From: Synechococcus lacustris
Lineage (GTDB): Bacteria > Cyanobacteriota > Cyanobacteriia > PCC-6307 > Cyanobiaceae
Assembly (NCBI GenBank): GCA_903943975.1
Contig: CAJAQB010000022.1
Location: 1 to 35,847, forward strand
Length of the DNA: 35,847 nucleotides
Reading direction: 5' to 3'
Shown: in pieces, positions 17,801 to 29,516 of the stretch
Layout of the letters: every line of letters starts with the position of its first letter
Position numbering within the stretch: position 1 is the first letter of the stretch
The notes under the pieces: model-generated
Database searches by the model: none
What the model was told of the DNA's origin: nothing
The model's input: the letters and a program-made list of their open reading frames with translations, nothing else
Translations under genes and position numbers: made by a program

Positions 17801-20215
17801 ATGGCAGTTGCTGCGGATTACACCCTTCAGATTCTGCATTACTACGGTGAAAGCGGTCTGCTGGGCACTACCACGGCACCGATCATGGGCGCAATTATCG
17901 ACAAGTTTGATGATGCCTACGCCAACACCTTGGTAGTAGGCGAAGGGGATAGCTTCATTCCTGGCCCCTGGTTGGTGGGTGGAGCAGACCCCGCCCTAAA
18001 TGCCAGCCCCCAAATAAAGAGCACAGCCCTGGCTCGCCCAGATGTGGCGATCATGAATGCCTTTGGCACCGACGTATCGGCCCTTGGCAACCACGAATTC
18101 GACCTGGGTTCCCCAGTACTCCAGGGGGCAGTCGCCGGTTCAGGTACCTGGGTTGGCGCCCAGTTCCCCTTGATCACCACCAACCTCGACTTCAGCAAGG
18201 ACTCCTCCCTGGCTTCCCTGGCGGATAAGTCGCTCGGAGGCAGTGCTGCAAACAGCTTTGCTGGCCTGGAATCCACGGCAATCAAGGGCAAGATTGCCCC
18301 ATACACTGTGATAACCCAGGGGGGCCAGAAGATAGGTGTTGTGGGTGCCACCACCTTTGAACTGCTGGTTAAATCTTCTCCCAACGGCACGATCGTGAAG
18401 GGAGACAGCAGCAGCCTTAGCGAAGCCCAACGCTTAGCGATAGTTGCTGGTTATATTCAGCCAGCCGTGGATGCCTTGATTGCCGCTGGCGTAAATAAGG
18501 TAGTAATGGTTGACCAGCTTGATGTGCTGGATCGCAACAAGGCTTTGGCACCACTACTCACCGGGGTGGACGTAATGGTGGCCGGTGGAAGCCACGAACG
18601 CCTGGGCGATGCCACCGACACTGCCGTGGGTTTCAATGGCCACAGCGCAGATTTCATTGCAGACAAATACCCTATCGTCAGCAAAGGCAAGGACGGCAAG
18701 CCGACGCTGATCGTTACCACAGACACCGAATACACCTATTTGGGCAGGTTGGTGGTGGACTTCAACGCCGCCGGTGAACTGCTCACTGAAAATCTCAGCA
18801 CAGCAATCAACGGAGCCTACGCCTCCACAGAAACAAACCTAAAAACAGCCTACGCCACCACGCAAACAGCTGCTCAAATCATCGCCAGCAGCAGCATTGG
18901 CACCCAGGTAAACGAAATCACCACGGCAATCAACAATGTGATTTCCTCCAAAGATGGCAACATCTTTGGCTATACCAATGTTTATCTGGAAGGCGACAGG
19001 GCCTTTGGGCGAGCCCAAGAGGTGAACCTCGGCAATATCTCCGCCGATGCCAATATCTATGCAGCTCTGAAAGGGCTGGGCTCAACTGCTGTAGTGGGCT
19101 CCCTCAAGAATGGCGGCGGCCTACGCGCTTCCATCGGCTCGGTAAGCGCCGCTGGAAGCAAGACTGCGCCTGCGGCCACCAGTGTTAAACCTGCCGGCGC
19201 CATCTCCCAGCTAGACGTAGAGAACGCCCTGCGCTTTGACAACAAACTGATGGTGTTTGAAAGCACCCCCCAACAGCTACTAAATATTCTTGAGTTCGCC
19301 GCAGGCCTAAGTGCTGGCAATGGTGGTTACGCCCAAATCGGCGGCATCTATTTCTCCTTTGACCCCTCAAAGGCTGCCGGTAGCCGAGTCCAGGATGTGG
19401 CGGTCTACGACACCAGCGGAAACCTTGTTTCCAAAGTTATCGATAACGGCAAGGTTCTTAGCTATGCCCCAAGCAAGATCAGCATAGTTTCCCTGAACTT
19501 CACCGCCAATGGTGGTGATGGCTATCCCACTAAGGCCAACGGCAGCAACTTCCGCTACATCCTTAGCGATGGCAGTCTCTCCAAAGCGATTGACCCCAGC
19601 CTTGATTTCACTGCCGCAGCCAATATACCTAGCAATGTGATAGGTGAACAGCTTGCACTTCAGAACTATCTAAAAGCCACCTACCCCAGCACAGACAAAG
19701 CATTCAGTGTCGCCGATACCCCTGCCAGCCAAGACCAGAGACTCCAAAATCTCGCCGCCAAAACCACAGACACGGTGTTTGCCAAGCCTATTGATCAAAT
19801 CCGTTTTCTTGACACTCTGACCGGCTTACACACCTACGCTGGCGACAGCGGCGAACTGGCACGCCTGCGCAGTTCAGGCTGGAAAGAGGAGGGCTCTGCC
19901 TGGAGCCTGCAGCAAGCGGCCGGAGGGGAAAGTGGTGGTTTACAAGATATCCATCGCCTCTTCAACCCCACCTCCAAGGATCACCTGCTCACCATCAACG
20001 ACGCAGAAGTGACAGCGGCCCAAAAGCTGGGTTACATATACGAAGGCGTGGCAGGTCGGGCCCTGTCGGCGACGGCCGGAGTCTCTGGCACAACCACTGT
20101 GCAGCGCTTTTACCTTGCATCCAAGGGGGAGCACTTTTTCACAAACAACCTCCAAGAAGCTGCCCAACTAACTGGCCTTGGCTTTGTTTCCGAAGGAGCA
20201 GCCTGGGCCATCTGA
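17801..20215 (+). CDS. 5'-nucleotidase-like metallophosphoesterase with DUF5648-type repeats
   Basis: 804 residues. The first 330 residues are a calcineurin-like phosphoesterase of the UshA/5'-nucleotidase type: VVGEGDSFIPGPWL carries the second metal-binding Asp, ALGNHEFDLGS is the GNH(E/D) motif, and MVAGGSHERLGD a later His motif. The first DxH motif is not standard: LQILHYYGESGLLG takes its place. The 5'-nucleotidase C-terminal domain follows (about 385-590, including RAQEVNLGNISADANIYAAL and GGGLRASIG). The last 135 residues are three repeats of about 45 residues (HRLFNPTSKDHLLTI, QRFYLASKGEHFFTNN and an upstream degenerate copy) typical of DUF5648. No Sec signal peptide is visible, so if it acts outside the cell export must be non-classical. 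Codon use is less GC-rich than neighbours. Likely role: release of phosphate from nucleotides or other phosphate esters. Confidence 0.8.
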   Translation: MAVAADYTLQILHYYGESGLLGTTTAPIMGAIIDKFDDAYANTLVVGEGDSFIPGPWLVGGADPALNASPQIKSTALARPDVAIMNAFGTDVSALGNHEFDLGSPVLQGAVAGSGTWVGAQFPLITTNLDFSKDSSLASLADKSLGGSAANSFAGLESTAIKGKIAPYTVITQGGQKIGVVGATTFELLVKSSPNGTIVKGDSSSLSEAQRLAIVAGYIQPAVDALIAAGVNKVVMVDQLDVLDRNKALAPLLTGVDVMVAGGSHERLGDATDTAVGFNGHSADFIADKYPIVSKGKDGKPTLIVTTDTEYTYLGRLVVDFNAAGELLTENLSTAINGAYASTETNLKTAYATTQTAAQIIASSSIGTQVNEITTAINNVISSKDGNIFGYTNVYLEGDRAFGRAQEVNLGNISADANIYAALKGLGSTAVVGSLKNGGGLRASIGSVSAAGSKTAPAATSVKPAGAISQLDVENALRFDNKLMVFESTPQQLLNILEFAAGLSAGNGGYAQIGGIYFSFDPSKAAGSRVQDVAVYDTSGNLVSKVIDNGKVLSYAPSKISIVSLNFTANGGDGYPTKANGSNFRYILSDGSLSKAIDPSLDFTAAANIPSNVIGEQLALQNYLKATYPSTDKAFSVADTPASQDQRLQNLAAKTTDTVFAKPIDQIRFLDTLTGLHTYAGDSGELARLRSSGWKEEGSAWSLQQAAGGESGGLQDIHRLFNPTSKDHLLTINDAEVTAAQKLGYIYEGVAGRALSATAGVSGTTTVQRFYLASKGEHFFTNNLQEAAQLTGLGFVSEGAAWAI

Positions 20216-20247
20216 CCTGCCCCTAGAAAAATCGCCTTTGGGGCAGG
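20216..20247 (+). terminator. Perfect 8-bp stem after the phosphoesterase stop
   Basis: CCTGCCCC (20216-20223) and GGGGCAGG (20240-20247) are perfectly complementary with a 16-nt loop, starting right after the TGA. There is no T-run, so it is a terminator-like or stabilising hairpin. Confidence 0.6.
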
Positions 20248-20289
20248 ATAGGTACTTGCCATTGCATTGGGCCTGGGCCTAAGACTGCC

Positions 20290-20736
20290 GTGACGGACGT
20301 ATTCCCCCCCACCAGCGCCGCAGCCCTGCTGGCCCTCTGCGCCGGCGAATGGCTCAGCCTGCGCTCGCGCTTTCAGCCCGCCGCCAGCGATGACGATTGG
20401 CATGACAGTGATAAGGGGGAACTAAAGGTGCAGTGGAGCCCCGCCAGCAACGGCGAGGGCCTTGGCACCCTGGCGGTGCAGGGGCCAAACCAGTGCCAGG
20501 GCCGCCTGACCTTCCACAGCAACGGCAGCCTTAGCAGCGGCGACGGCCAACAGGGCCAGTGGCGACTGCAAGCTGATGGGCGCCTCGAGCTGGAGCACAG
20601 CGCTGGCGGCTGCCAGCTAACTGAAACCATCTGGTTTCGTAAACCAAACCTGCGGCTACGCAGTTTGTTGATCTGGCGAGCTGGGGAACTGCAGGGGGCG
20701 AGGTTCTGCTCGGAAATCCGCCGCGTTAGCCGCTAG
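20290..20736 (+). CDS. CpcS/CpeS-family phycobiliprotein lyase-like protein
   Basis: 148 residues from a GTG start. The family (lipocalin-like beta-barrel) attaches bilins to cysteines of phycobiliproteins. The best evidence is the C-terminal third: ETIWFRKPNLRLRSLLIW and GARFCSEIRRVS match the conserved (E)RxWFxxPNLRLRTS and FCSEIR blocks of CpcS, CpcU, CpeS and CpeU proteins. The N-terminal LCAGEWLSLRSRFQP matches the GxWxSxRxxH region. It is on the short side for the family (about 170-200 residues), so it may be a non-catalytic CpcU-type partner or a divergent member. It is first in a tight operon (4 nt to trmD), far from phycobilisome structural genes as far as the window shows. Confidence 0.75.
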   Translation: MTDVFPPTSAAALLALCAGEWLSLRSRFQPAASDDDWHDSDKGELKVQWSPASNGEGLGTLAVQGPNQCQGRLTFHSNGSLSSGDGQQGQWRLQADGRLELEHSAGGCQLTETIWFRKPNLRLRSLLIWRAGELQGARFCSEIRRVSR

Positions 20737-20740
20737 GAAC

Positions 20741-21454
20741 ATGCGCCTTGACGTGGTGAGCCTCGTGCCAGAGGCCTTTGAACCCCTCAGGCAACTGGGG
20801 GTAATCGGCCGGGCCTTCAGTGCCGGCATCGCCGAACTGCATTGCCACAATCCGCGTGATTACGCCACCGATCGCTACCGCAAGGTAGACGATGAACCCT
20901 ATGGCGGCGGTGCCGGCATGGTGCTCAAGCCTGAGCCTGTATTTGCCGCCTTTGGCGCCATTCCCCTGCACTCGCCGCGCCGCAGCCTGTTGATGACCCC
21001 CCAGGGCAAACCGCTCTGCCAGGCGGATCTGCAGCGCTGGGCCAGCAATTACCAACAGCTGGTACTGCTTTGTGGTCATTACGAGGGCTTTGATGAACGC
21101 ATCCGTGGCCTCGCCGATGAGGAGGTGTCGTTGGGGGATTTTGTGCTCACCGGCGGCGAACTGCCGGCGATGACGATCATCAACGGCGTGGTGCGGCTGC
21201 TGCCCGGCACCGTGGGCAGCGCCGACTCCTTGCTGGAGGAAAGCCACAGCGCTGGCCTGTTGGAACACCCCCACTACACCCGGCCGGCGGAGTTCCAAGG
21301 CCAGGCTGTGCCAGAGGTGCTGCGCAGCGGCGACCACGGCGCCATCGCCCGCTGGCGTTCCGACCAACAGCAGCAACGCACCCGCGAGCGGCGGCCTGAT
21401 CTGTGGGTCCGTTGGCAGGCCCTCCAGGAGCAGAATCAAGGCCTGGATCCCTAA
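20741..21454 (+). CDS. trmD: tRNA (guanine-N1-)-methyltransferase
   Basis: 237 residues, usual length. TrmD methylates G37 of tRNAs with G36G37 using S-adenosylmethionine and prevents +1 frameshifting. The SPOUT knot is visible as [20 protein letters not shown] and [16 protein letters not shown] followed by RLLPGTVG; the conserved N-terminal [12 protein letters not shown] is [18 protein letters not shown]. It starts 4 nt after the upstream gene and is 2 nt from ispF, so it is part of one operon. Nothing unusual. Confidence 0.97.
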   Translation: MRLDVVSLVPEAFEPLRQLGVIGRAFSAGIAELHCHNPRDYATDRYRKVDDEPYGGGAGMVLKPEPVFAAFGAIPLHSPRRSLLMTPQGKPLCQADLQRWASNYQQLVLLCGHYEGFDERIRGLADEEVSLGDFVLTGGELPAMTIINGVVRLLPGTVGSADSLLEESHSAGLLEHPHYTRPAEFQGQAVPEVLRSGDHGAIARWRSDQQQQRTRERRPDLWVRWQALQEQNQGLDP

Positions 21455-21456
21455 CC

Positions 21457-21942
21457 ATGAACCTGCGCATCGGCAACGGCTATGACATCCACCGGCTGGT
21501 GCCGGGTCGGCCCTTGATCATTGGTGGCCAACGGCTGGAGCATCCCGAGGGGCTGGGCCTTGATGGCCACAGTGATGCCGATGTGCTGGTACACGCCGTG
21601 ATGGATGCCCTGCTGGGTGCCCTGTCGTTGGGGGATATCGGCAAGTATTTCCCCCCCGAGGATCCCCGCTGGCGGGGGGCAAACAGCCTGCTGCTGCTGG
21701 AACAGGTGATTGGTCTGGTGCGCGAACGGGGCTGGCGGGTGGGCAATGTGGATGCGGTGCTGATCGCCGAACGGCCCAAGCTCAAACCCCACATCGAAGC
21801 GATGCGCAGTGCGATCGCCGCCCGGCTAGGGGTGGATCCCGACCAGGTGGGCGTAAAGGCCACCACCAACGAAAAACTCGGCCCCTGCGGCCGCGAGGAG
21901 GGGATCGCCTGCCATGCGGTGGCCCTGTTGACGCGCCCATGA
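21457..21942 (+). CDS. ispF: 2-C-methyl-D-erythritol 2,4-cyclodiphosphate synthase
   Basis: 161 residues from ATG 21457, 2 nt after trmD; the frame is open further upstream inside trmD but the family starts at [11 protein letters not shown]. IspF cyclises CDP-methylerythritol phosphate in the non-mevalonate isoprenoid pathway, which feeds carotenoid, phytol and quinone synthesis. Metal ligands Asp9 and His11 are in GYDIH and the third His in [18 protein letters not shown]; the C-terminal [23 protein letters not shown] is the family signature. trmD-ispF linkage is common in picocyanobacteria. The stop overlaps the next ATG (ATGA). Confidence 0.97.
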   Translation: MNLRIGNGYDIHRLVPGRPLIIGGQRLEHPEGLGLDGHSDADVLVHAVMDALLGALSLGDIGKYFPPEDPRWRGANSLLLLEQVIGLVRERGWRVGNVDAVLIAERPKLKPHIEAMRSAIAARLGVDPDQVGVKATTNEKLGPCGREEGIACHAVALLTRP

Positions 21943-22397
21943 GCGCCCTGCTGGCGCTGCTGCTGAGCCTCGTCACCCTGGTGGCACCGGCCTGGGCCCT
22001 GCGGCCATTAGATCCAGCGGCCGGTGTGGTGGAGGTGCTGCAGATGCCGGTGGCCACGGCCCAGCAACCCTGCTGGCGCCAGGCAGAACAGCAAATCTGG
22101 GAACCCTGGCTGGAAAAGCAATCGGGCTATCGGGGTAGGGAATTGCTCTGGGATCCTGAGCGGCAGCAGGCGGTAGTGCTGGTGGGGTGGGCCAGCCAAG
22201 CCGCCTGGGATGCCATCCCCGCCTCCAGCATTAGCCGCACAGAAGCCCGTTTTGATCGGGTGCTGCGCCGTTGCTTGGGTAATGGCGCCAGCAAACCGCT
22301 GCCGCTGCAACGCACCGGCTCATTGCAACCATTGATCTCCAACGCCGACACAAGCTCCAACTTCAGCTCCAGCAGCACCAGCGACCCGACCCGATGA
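21939..22397 (+). CDS. TIGR03792-like small exported cyanobacterial protein
   Basis: 152 residues beginning with a clear signal peptide ([21 protein letters not shown]), so it is likely periplasmic or lumenal. The middle ([58 protein letters not shown]) matches a dimeric alpha-beta barrel type protein family I know as TIGR03792: a conserved tryptophan-rich monooxygenase-like fold found mainly in cyanobacteria, with no known function. The C-terminal 40 residues are Ser-rich and probably disordered. It overlaps ispF and the following methyltransferase by 4 nt on each side, so it is translationally coupled in the operon. Confidence 0.75.
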   Translation: MSALLALLLSLVTLVAPAWALRPLDPAAGVVEVLQMPVATAQQPCWRQAEQQIWEPWLEKQSGYRGRELLWDPERQQAVVLVGWASQAAWDAIPASSISRTEARFDRVLRRCLGNGASKPLPLQRTGSLQPLISNADTSSNFSSSSTSDPTR

Positions 22398-23215
22398 GCT
22401 ACGTACTGGGCACCCACAGCGCTGAACGGGAACGGCTCGGGCGTCAGCACCACATCTGGCGCGCAGACAGCCAGGCCGCCTGGCAACGGGCGGGCTTCCA
22501 GGCGGGGGATCGACTGCTGGATCTGGGCTGTGGGCCGGGCTTTGCCAGCCTTGACCTGGCCGAGCTAGTGGGGGCCAACGGTCGGGTGCTAGCGATCGAC
22601 CAATCCCACGACTACATCAGCCATCTACAACAGCAAGCCGAGGCGCTCAAACTCCAGCAGCTGCATAGCCAAACCCTCAACCTGGCTGAACCGCTCGGCG
22701 CCGCTGCCCTTGGGGAGCTGGCTGCCGGCAGCTGGGACGGGGCCTGGTGCCGCTGGCTCTGCATGTTCCTGAGTGATCTGGATCCGCTGCTGGCACTGAT
22801 CGCCAGCGCCCTGCGGCCAGGGGGTCGACTGGTGCTGCACGAATACATCAGCTGGGACAGCTTCTCGCTGCATCCCCACGGCGATGCCGTGCAGCAGTTT
22901 GTGCGCTGCTGCATCCAGCACTGGCGCCAGCAGGGGGGCGACCCCGATGTGGCCAGTCGCCTGCCGGGCCTACTCGAACAAAGGGGCCTGCAGCTGCTCA
23001 GCAGCCGCAGCCTGATGGCCTGTAGCCCCAGCAACCAGCCGAAAGCCCTCTGGCTCCAGGATTTTCTGGGCAGCTATCCGTTGCAGCTCGCCGATGCCGG
23101 CCTGTGGAGCCCAGGGCAACAGGAGGCGTTGGAGCAGGAACTAGCCCAGGCCCAGCGGCATCCCAGCCTCTGGGTTACGCCGGCCCTGGTGGAACAGATC
23201 TGGATCAAGCCATGA
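22394..23215 (+). CDS. Class I SAM-dependent methyltransferase
   Basis: 273 residues. Motif I is LLDLGCGPGFASLDLAE near residue 36, motif II with the acidic ribose ligand is RVLAIDQSHDYI near 64-75, and the post-motif region GGRLVLHEYISWDSFSLHPHG is typical of the UbiE/Methyltransf_11-25 group. The substrate cannot be read: small-molecule or lipid/quinone methyltransferases are the closest in layout. It is coupled by ATGA overlaps to the TIGR03792-like gene before and larB after. No membrane or signal segments are present. Confidence 0.85.
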   Translation: MSYVLGTHSAERERLGRQHHIWRADSQAAWQRAGFQAGDRLLDLGCGPGFASLDLAELVGANGRVLAIDQSHDYISHLQQQAEALKLQQLHSQTLNLAEPLGAAALGELAAGSWDGAWCRWLCMFLSDLDPLLALIASALRPGGRLVLHEYISWDSFSLHPHGDAVQQFVRCCIQHWRQQGGDPDVASRLPGLLEQRGLQLLSSRSLMACSPSNQPKALWLQDFLGSYPLQLADAGLWSPGQQEALEQELAQAQRHPSLWVTPALVEQIWIKP

Positions 23216-23889
23216 GCGACCAGCAGCAGCACCAGCAACCAAACCATCACCTCGACCTCGACCGCCGTCGCCGCCTCGGCATGGGGGAAGCGGTGTGGGG
23301 CGAACACAAAAGCGCCGAGCAGATCATCGCCATTGCCCGGGAGCTGCAGGCCGCCGGCGAGCTAATGCTGGCCACCCGGGTGGACCCAGCCAAGGCGGCA
23401 GCGGTGCAGGCCGATCTGGCAGCCGTGCTGCACCACCCCCAGGCCCGGTGCCTCACCCTGGGGGATTTGCCAAAGCCGGCCGATCCTGCGGCGGCAAGCG
23501 TGGCGGTGCTCACCGGCGGCAGCAGTGATCTCAGCGTGGCGGCCGAAGCCCAGCTGGCCCTGGCCTGCCATGGACTGGCCACGGAGCTGATCGCCGATGT
23601 AGGAGTATCGGGCCTACAGCGACTGCTGAACCAGCTGCCCCAACTAAAACGCCATCAGGTGTTGATCGTGTGTGCCGGCATGGAGGGCTCGCTGCCAACG
23701 GTGGTGGCTGGCCTGTTGCCCCAGCCGGTAATTGGCGTGCCGGTGAGTGTGGGCTATGGCGTAAGTGCCGGCGGCCGCACCGCCCTTGAGGGGATGCTGG
23801 CCAGCTGCGCCCCGGGGCTCACGGTGGTAAACATCGATAACGGCTATGGGGCCGCCATGGCAGCATTAAGGATTCTTAGGGGTGTTTAG
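23212..23889 (+). CDS. larB: LarB, pyridinium-3,5-biscarboxylic acid mononucleotide synthase
   Basis: 225 residues from ATG 23212, overlapping the previous stop. LarB carboxylates and hydrolyses nicotinic acid adenine dinucleotide in the first step of the nickel-pincer cofactor of lactate racemase. It is related to PurE. Visible blocks are RRRLGMGEAVWGEHKSAEQI (the family start DxxRxxRxGxPExVYxxGK-type region), VLTGGSSDLSVAAEAQ, ADVGVSGLQRLL, VCAGMEGSLPTVVAGL and VSVGYGVSAGGRTAL. The Glu-Gly-x-Leu stretch and GVPxSxGYG region match PurE-like active-site loops. larC, larE and larA are not in the window; in picocyanobacteria larB often stands alone. The N-terminal QQQHQQPNHHLDLDRR is a low-complexity lead. 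Confidence 0.9.
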   Translation: MSDQQQHQQPNHHLDLDRRRRLGMGEAVWGEHKSAEQIIAIARELQAAGELMLATRVDPAKAAAVQADLAAVLHHPQARCLTLGDLPKPADPAAASVAVLTGGSSDLSVAAEAQLALACHGLATELIADVGVSGLQRLLNQLPQLKRHQVLIVCAGMEGSLPTVVAGLLPQPVIGVPVSVGYGVSAGGRTALEGMLASCAPGLTVVNIDNGYGAAMAALRILRGV

Positions 23890-23944
23890 TTGCGAGGTAT
23901 TTGATGTATTTTTTATCCTGGAAATAAGCCCACTAAATTCACTT

Positions 23945-24030
23945 ACAAACCTGATCTCATCACAAACCTAATCTCATTACAAATCTGATCTCATTTGCAA
24001 ACTTAAACTCATTTACAGATCTGATCAGCC
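23945..24030. repeat. 17-bp imperfect tandem repeat, about 4.5-5 copies
   Basis: Units at 23945, 23962, 23979, 23996 (18 nt) and about 24014 follow the consensus ACAAAYCTGATCTCATT. The first three differ from one another at only one to three positions. The last copies run into the 3' end of the solute-binding protein gene and include its stop codon. Confidence 0.9.
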
Positions 24031-24860
24031 GTGGATCCTTTCACTATGGGCAGGGAAAGCGCCGCAAATAGGTTTTTGAGGGTGCCCTTGCCTTCCTGCT
24101 CGGCCAAGCCAACATTCAATGCTGCCAGCAGCGCTGGGTTGCCTTTCCTCACGGCAATGCCAAAGGGTTTGGGTGGAAAGCAAGCTCCCACATTTAGCAG
24201 GCGAAACCTATTGCGATCCGGAGCAACACTTAGCATTCCCAGGATATTTGTGTTGTCGTTTGCCCAGGCAGCCACCAGCCCGCTGCGCAGCAGTTCAATG
24301 CCACCAGATTCGAAGTTAGTGCTGCGCTGAAGGATCCCGGGCCAGGCCCGCATGTAACGCTGCTGACTTGCCGAACCTTGGGCCACGCTGATCTCCTTGC
24401 CAATCAGTTGACTCAGCCGCTGAATCGGACTGTTTACTGGTAGCAATAAGGCTTCATGGGCGACAACGTAAGGCATCGAAAAGTCGACTAGTTTCTGACG
24501 CTCTGGCGTGATGGTGAGCTGGGCAATCACCAGGTCAATCGCCCCCTTCTGCAGCAGCGCCAACCGCTGTGGCGAATCAACGCCAACCAGTTCAACCTGG
24601 CTGGCCTTGCCCAGCAACTGGGTGCCGATCAGCAGGGCGAGGGAGGCTTCAGCCCCCTCGAATCCCGGTTTACCCACCTTGCGAAGAGACATCCCCGGCA
24701 GATCTGGGGAAACACCGATGCGCACCACCCCCCGTTGTTTGATGGTATCTAGCAGATCCGGCTGGGGGGTGGCTGCCAGCGCCTGGGCTGATAGCAATCC
24801 CAGGCAGCCAAACGAATTCAAAACCCCAAGAACAAATTTGCTGCTTAGCATTCTTCGCAT
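24009..24860 (-). CDS. Extracellular solute-binding protein, amino-acid family 3
   Basis: 283 residues from ATG 24860, which gives a good signal peptide (MRRMLSSKFVLGVLNSFGCL followed by a hydrophobic core and AQALA). Longer starts at 24923 (ATG) or 24938 (TTG) are possible but add a non-signal leader. The mature protein is an SBP_bac_3 type periplasmic receptor: LLDTIKQRGVVRIGVSPDLPG, IDLVIAQLTITPERQKLVDFS, IGKEISVAQGSASQQRY and NTNILGMLSVAPDRNRF. Such proteins deliver amino acids or related polar ligands to an ABC permease. No permease or ATPase gene is adjacent, so it is an orphan receptor or a signalling/enzymatic relative. The last codons lie in a 17-bp tandem repeat; codon use is less GC-rich than neighbours, which suggests transfer. 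Confidence 0.85.
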   Translation of the reverse strand: MRRMLSSKFVLGVLNSFGCLGLLSAQALAATPQPDLLDTIKQRGVVRIGVSPDLPGMSLRKVGKPGFEGAEASLALLIGTQLLGKASQVELVGVDSPQRLALLQKGAIDLVIAQLTITPERQKLVDFSMPYVVAHEALLLPVNSPIQRLSQLIGKEISVAQGSASQQRYMRAWPGILQRSTNFESGGIELLRSGLVAAWANDNTNILGMLSVAPDRNRFRLLNVGACFPPKPFGIAVRKGNPALLAALNVGLAEQEGKGTLKNLFAALSLPIVKGSTADQICK

Positions 24861-27808
<2,948 letters not shown>

Positions 27809-27836
27809 GCAGCCTTATCCCAGAATTGCCCCCCCC

Positions 27837-29483
27837 ATGGACATCGCCAGCGCCCTGATCGAAGCCCTGTTGCAGCGAGGCATTCGCCGGGTCTACGGCG
27901 TGCCTGGGGACTATGTGTTGGGCCTGTTTGATCGCTTCGAGCAGTCGCCGATCGAGATGATCTGCACGGCCGGCGAAGAGGGGGCGGGCTTTGCCGCCGA
28001 TGCCCATGGCCGCATGCAGGGCCTGGGGGTGGCGGTGGTGACCTACGGCGTGGGAGCCCTGAAACTGCTAAACCCGGTGGCTGGTGCCTATGCCGAGCGC
28101 TCACCGCTGCTGGTAATCAGCGGGGCCCCGGGGGTGCGCGAGTCCGATGGCCACGTACTGCTGCACCACAGCATCCGCGCTTCCGACACCCAGCAACGCT
28201 TTTTCAATGAGGTCTGCGCCGAAACGGCTCGGCTCGATTCAGGCCGAACGGCCGCTGCCGAAATCACAAAGGTGTTGGCGGCGATGCAACGGGAGTCGCG
28301 CCCGGGCTATCTAGAACTGCCGCGGGACTGCCTCACCCGGCCCCTGCCCTGGCCCCTGGCCCCCCTTGGCAGTCCAGCCCCAGCACCCGAACCTGCCCCC
28401 CTCCATCGCCAACGGGCCGATGAACTACTCACCTGGCTGCGCAGCCGGCAACGGCCGGTGGTGCTGGCTGGCATCGAACTGCACCGCTTTGGCCTGCAGG
28501 ATGCCCTGTTGAAGGTATTGGAACGGGAGGACTGGCCCTTTGCCACCAGCCTCAGTGCCAAATCCCTACTAAATGAGCGCCATCGCCTCTGCCTTGGGCT
28601 CTACGAAGGGGCCGCAGGACCCACTGAGGTGCGTGATCTGGTGGAGGGCAGCGATGGCCTGTTGATCCTGGGCATGCCATTGCAGGATCTAGACACGGGC
28701 ATTTTCACGATGCACCTGGAGGCTGACCGGGTGGTGCGAGTGGAGATGGGCGAAGGCCTTCGCTGGAGCCAGGGGGACCTCGACAGCCTTGATCCGGTGG
28801 CCCTACTGCAGGTGTGGCAAGGGGCGGCGGCCCCCAGCCCCCGCTCTCCGGCGGTGGAACCACTCCCCCAGGCGGATCCGGCCCCGTTCGAGCCCATCCC
28901 CGGGGTGCCGATCACAGTGCGGCGCTTGGTGGGCGCCGTGAACGCCCGGATCACAGCCGACACAGTGGTGGTGGTTGACCCGGGCGATGCCCTCTTCGCC
29001 GCCGCCGACCTGCGCCTACCGGCCGCCAGCGATTTCCTGGCCTGCGGCTATTGGGCCTCCCTCGGGTTCGCGATTCCAGCCGCGATCGGCGCCTGGGGCG
29101 GCTCCGCCAACCCCAGGGTCAAACCTTTGGTGTTGCTCGGCGATGGATCATTTCTGATGAGTGCCAATGAACTGGCCACCCTGGCCCGTTATCACATCCC
29201 TGCCCTGGTGGTGGTGCTCGATAACGGGGGCTACGGCACCGAACGGCCGATGCTTGATGGTCCTTTTAATGACGTGCAGCCGGTTGACCACGTTGCCCTG
29301 GCTGGGGCCTACGGATTCAAGGCGGCCGTTCGTGTGCGCTACGAAGAGGAACTTGAGCAAGCCCTTACCAAGCTGCTCGCCCCTGGCGATGGCCCCAGCT
29401 TGGTGAGTGTGGAACTAAAGCAGGGGGATGTTTCCGATGTGCTGCGCAACCTCACCGCCGCCCTGGCCAAACGGGTGCGCTAG
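27837..29483 (+). CDS. Thiamine-diphosphate 2-keto acid decarboxylase (pyruvate/indolepyruvate type)
   Basis: 548 residues, the size of pyruvate and indolepyruvate decarboxylases. These enzymes make aldehydes from 2-keto acids non-oxidatively. The N-terminal Pyr domain has Glu47/Glu48 in CTAGEEGAGFAADAHGR (cofactor-activating glutamate) and His112-His113 in HVLLHHSIR, the HH pair specific to this branch and absent from acetolactate synthase and oxalyl-CoA decarboxylase. The C-terminal PP domain has LLGDGSFLMSANELATLARY and VVLDNGGYGTERPM, where the classical ending NNxGY is changed to DNGGYG. The substrate cannot be fixed: pyruvate, phenylpyruvate or indolepyruvate are candidates. It follows katG by 28 nt and probably shares its transcript. 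Confidence 0.85.
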   Translation: MDIASALIEALLQRGIRRVYGVPGDYVLGLFDRFEQSPIEMICTAGEEGAGFAADAHGRMQGLGVAVVTYGVGALKLLNPVAGAYAERSPLLVISGAPGVRESDGHVLLHHSIRASDTQQRFFNEVCAETARLDSGRTAAAEITKVLAAMQRESRPGYLELPRDCLTRPLPWPLAPLGSPAPAPEPAPLHRQRADELLTWLRSRQRPVVLAGIELHRFGLQDALLKVLEREDWPFATSLSAKSLLNERHRLCLGLYEGAAGPTEVRDLVEGSDGLLILGMPLQDLDTGIFTMHLEADRVVRVEMGEGLRWSQGDLDSLDPVALLQVWQGAAAPSPRSPAVEPLPQADPAPFEPIPGVPITVRRLVGAVNARITADTVVVVDPGDALFAAADLRLPAASDFLACGYWASLGFAIPAAIGAWGGSANPRVKPLVLLGDGSFLMSANELATLARYHIPALVVVLDNGGYGTERPMLDGPFNDVQPVDHVALAGAYGFKAAVRVRYEEELEQALTKLLAPGDGPSLVSVELKQGDVSDVLRNLTAALAKRVR

Positions 29484-29489
29484 GCCGGC

Positions 29490-29516
29490 GAGGTGGTTGA
29501 GGTGACCTCCCACCTC
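29490..29516. terminator. Inverted repeat between convergent genes
   Basis: GAGGTGG (29490-29496) pairs with CCACCTC (29510-29516) around a 13-nt loop that can itself pair partly. It lies between the two convergent stop codons and could act in both directions, though no T-run is present. Confidence 0.45.
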
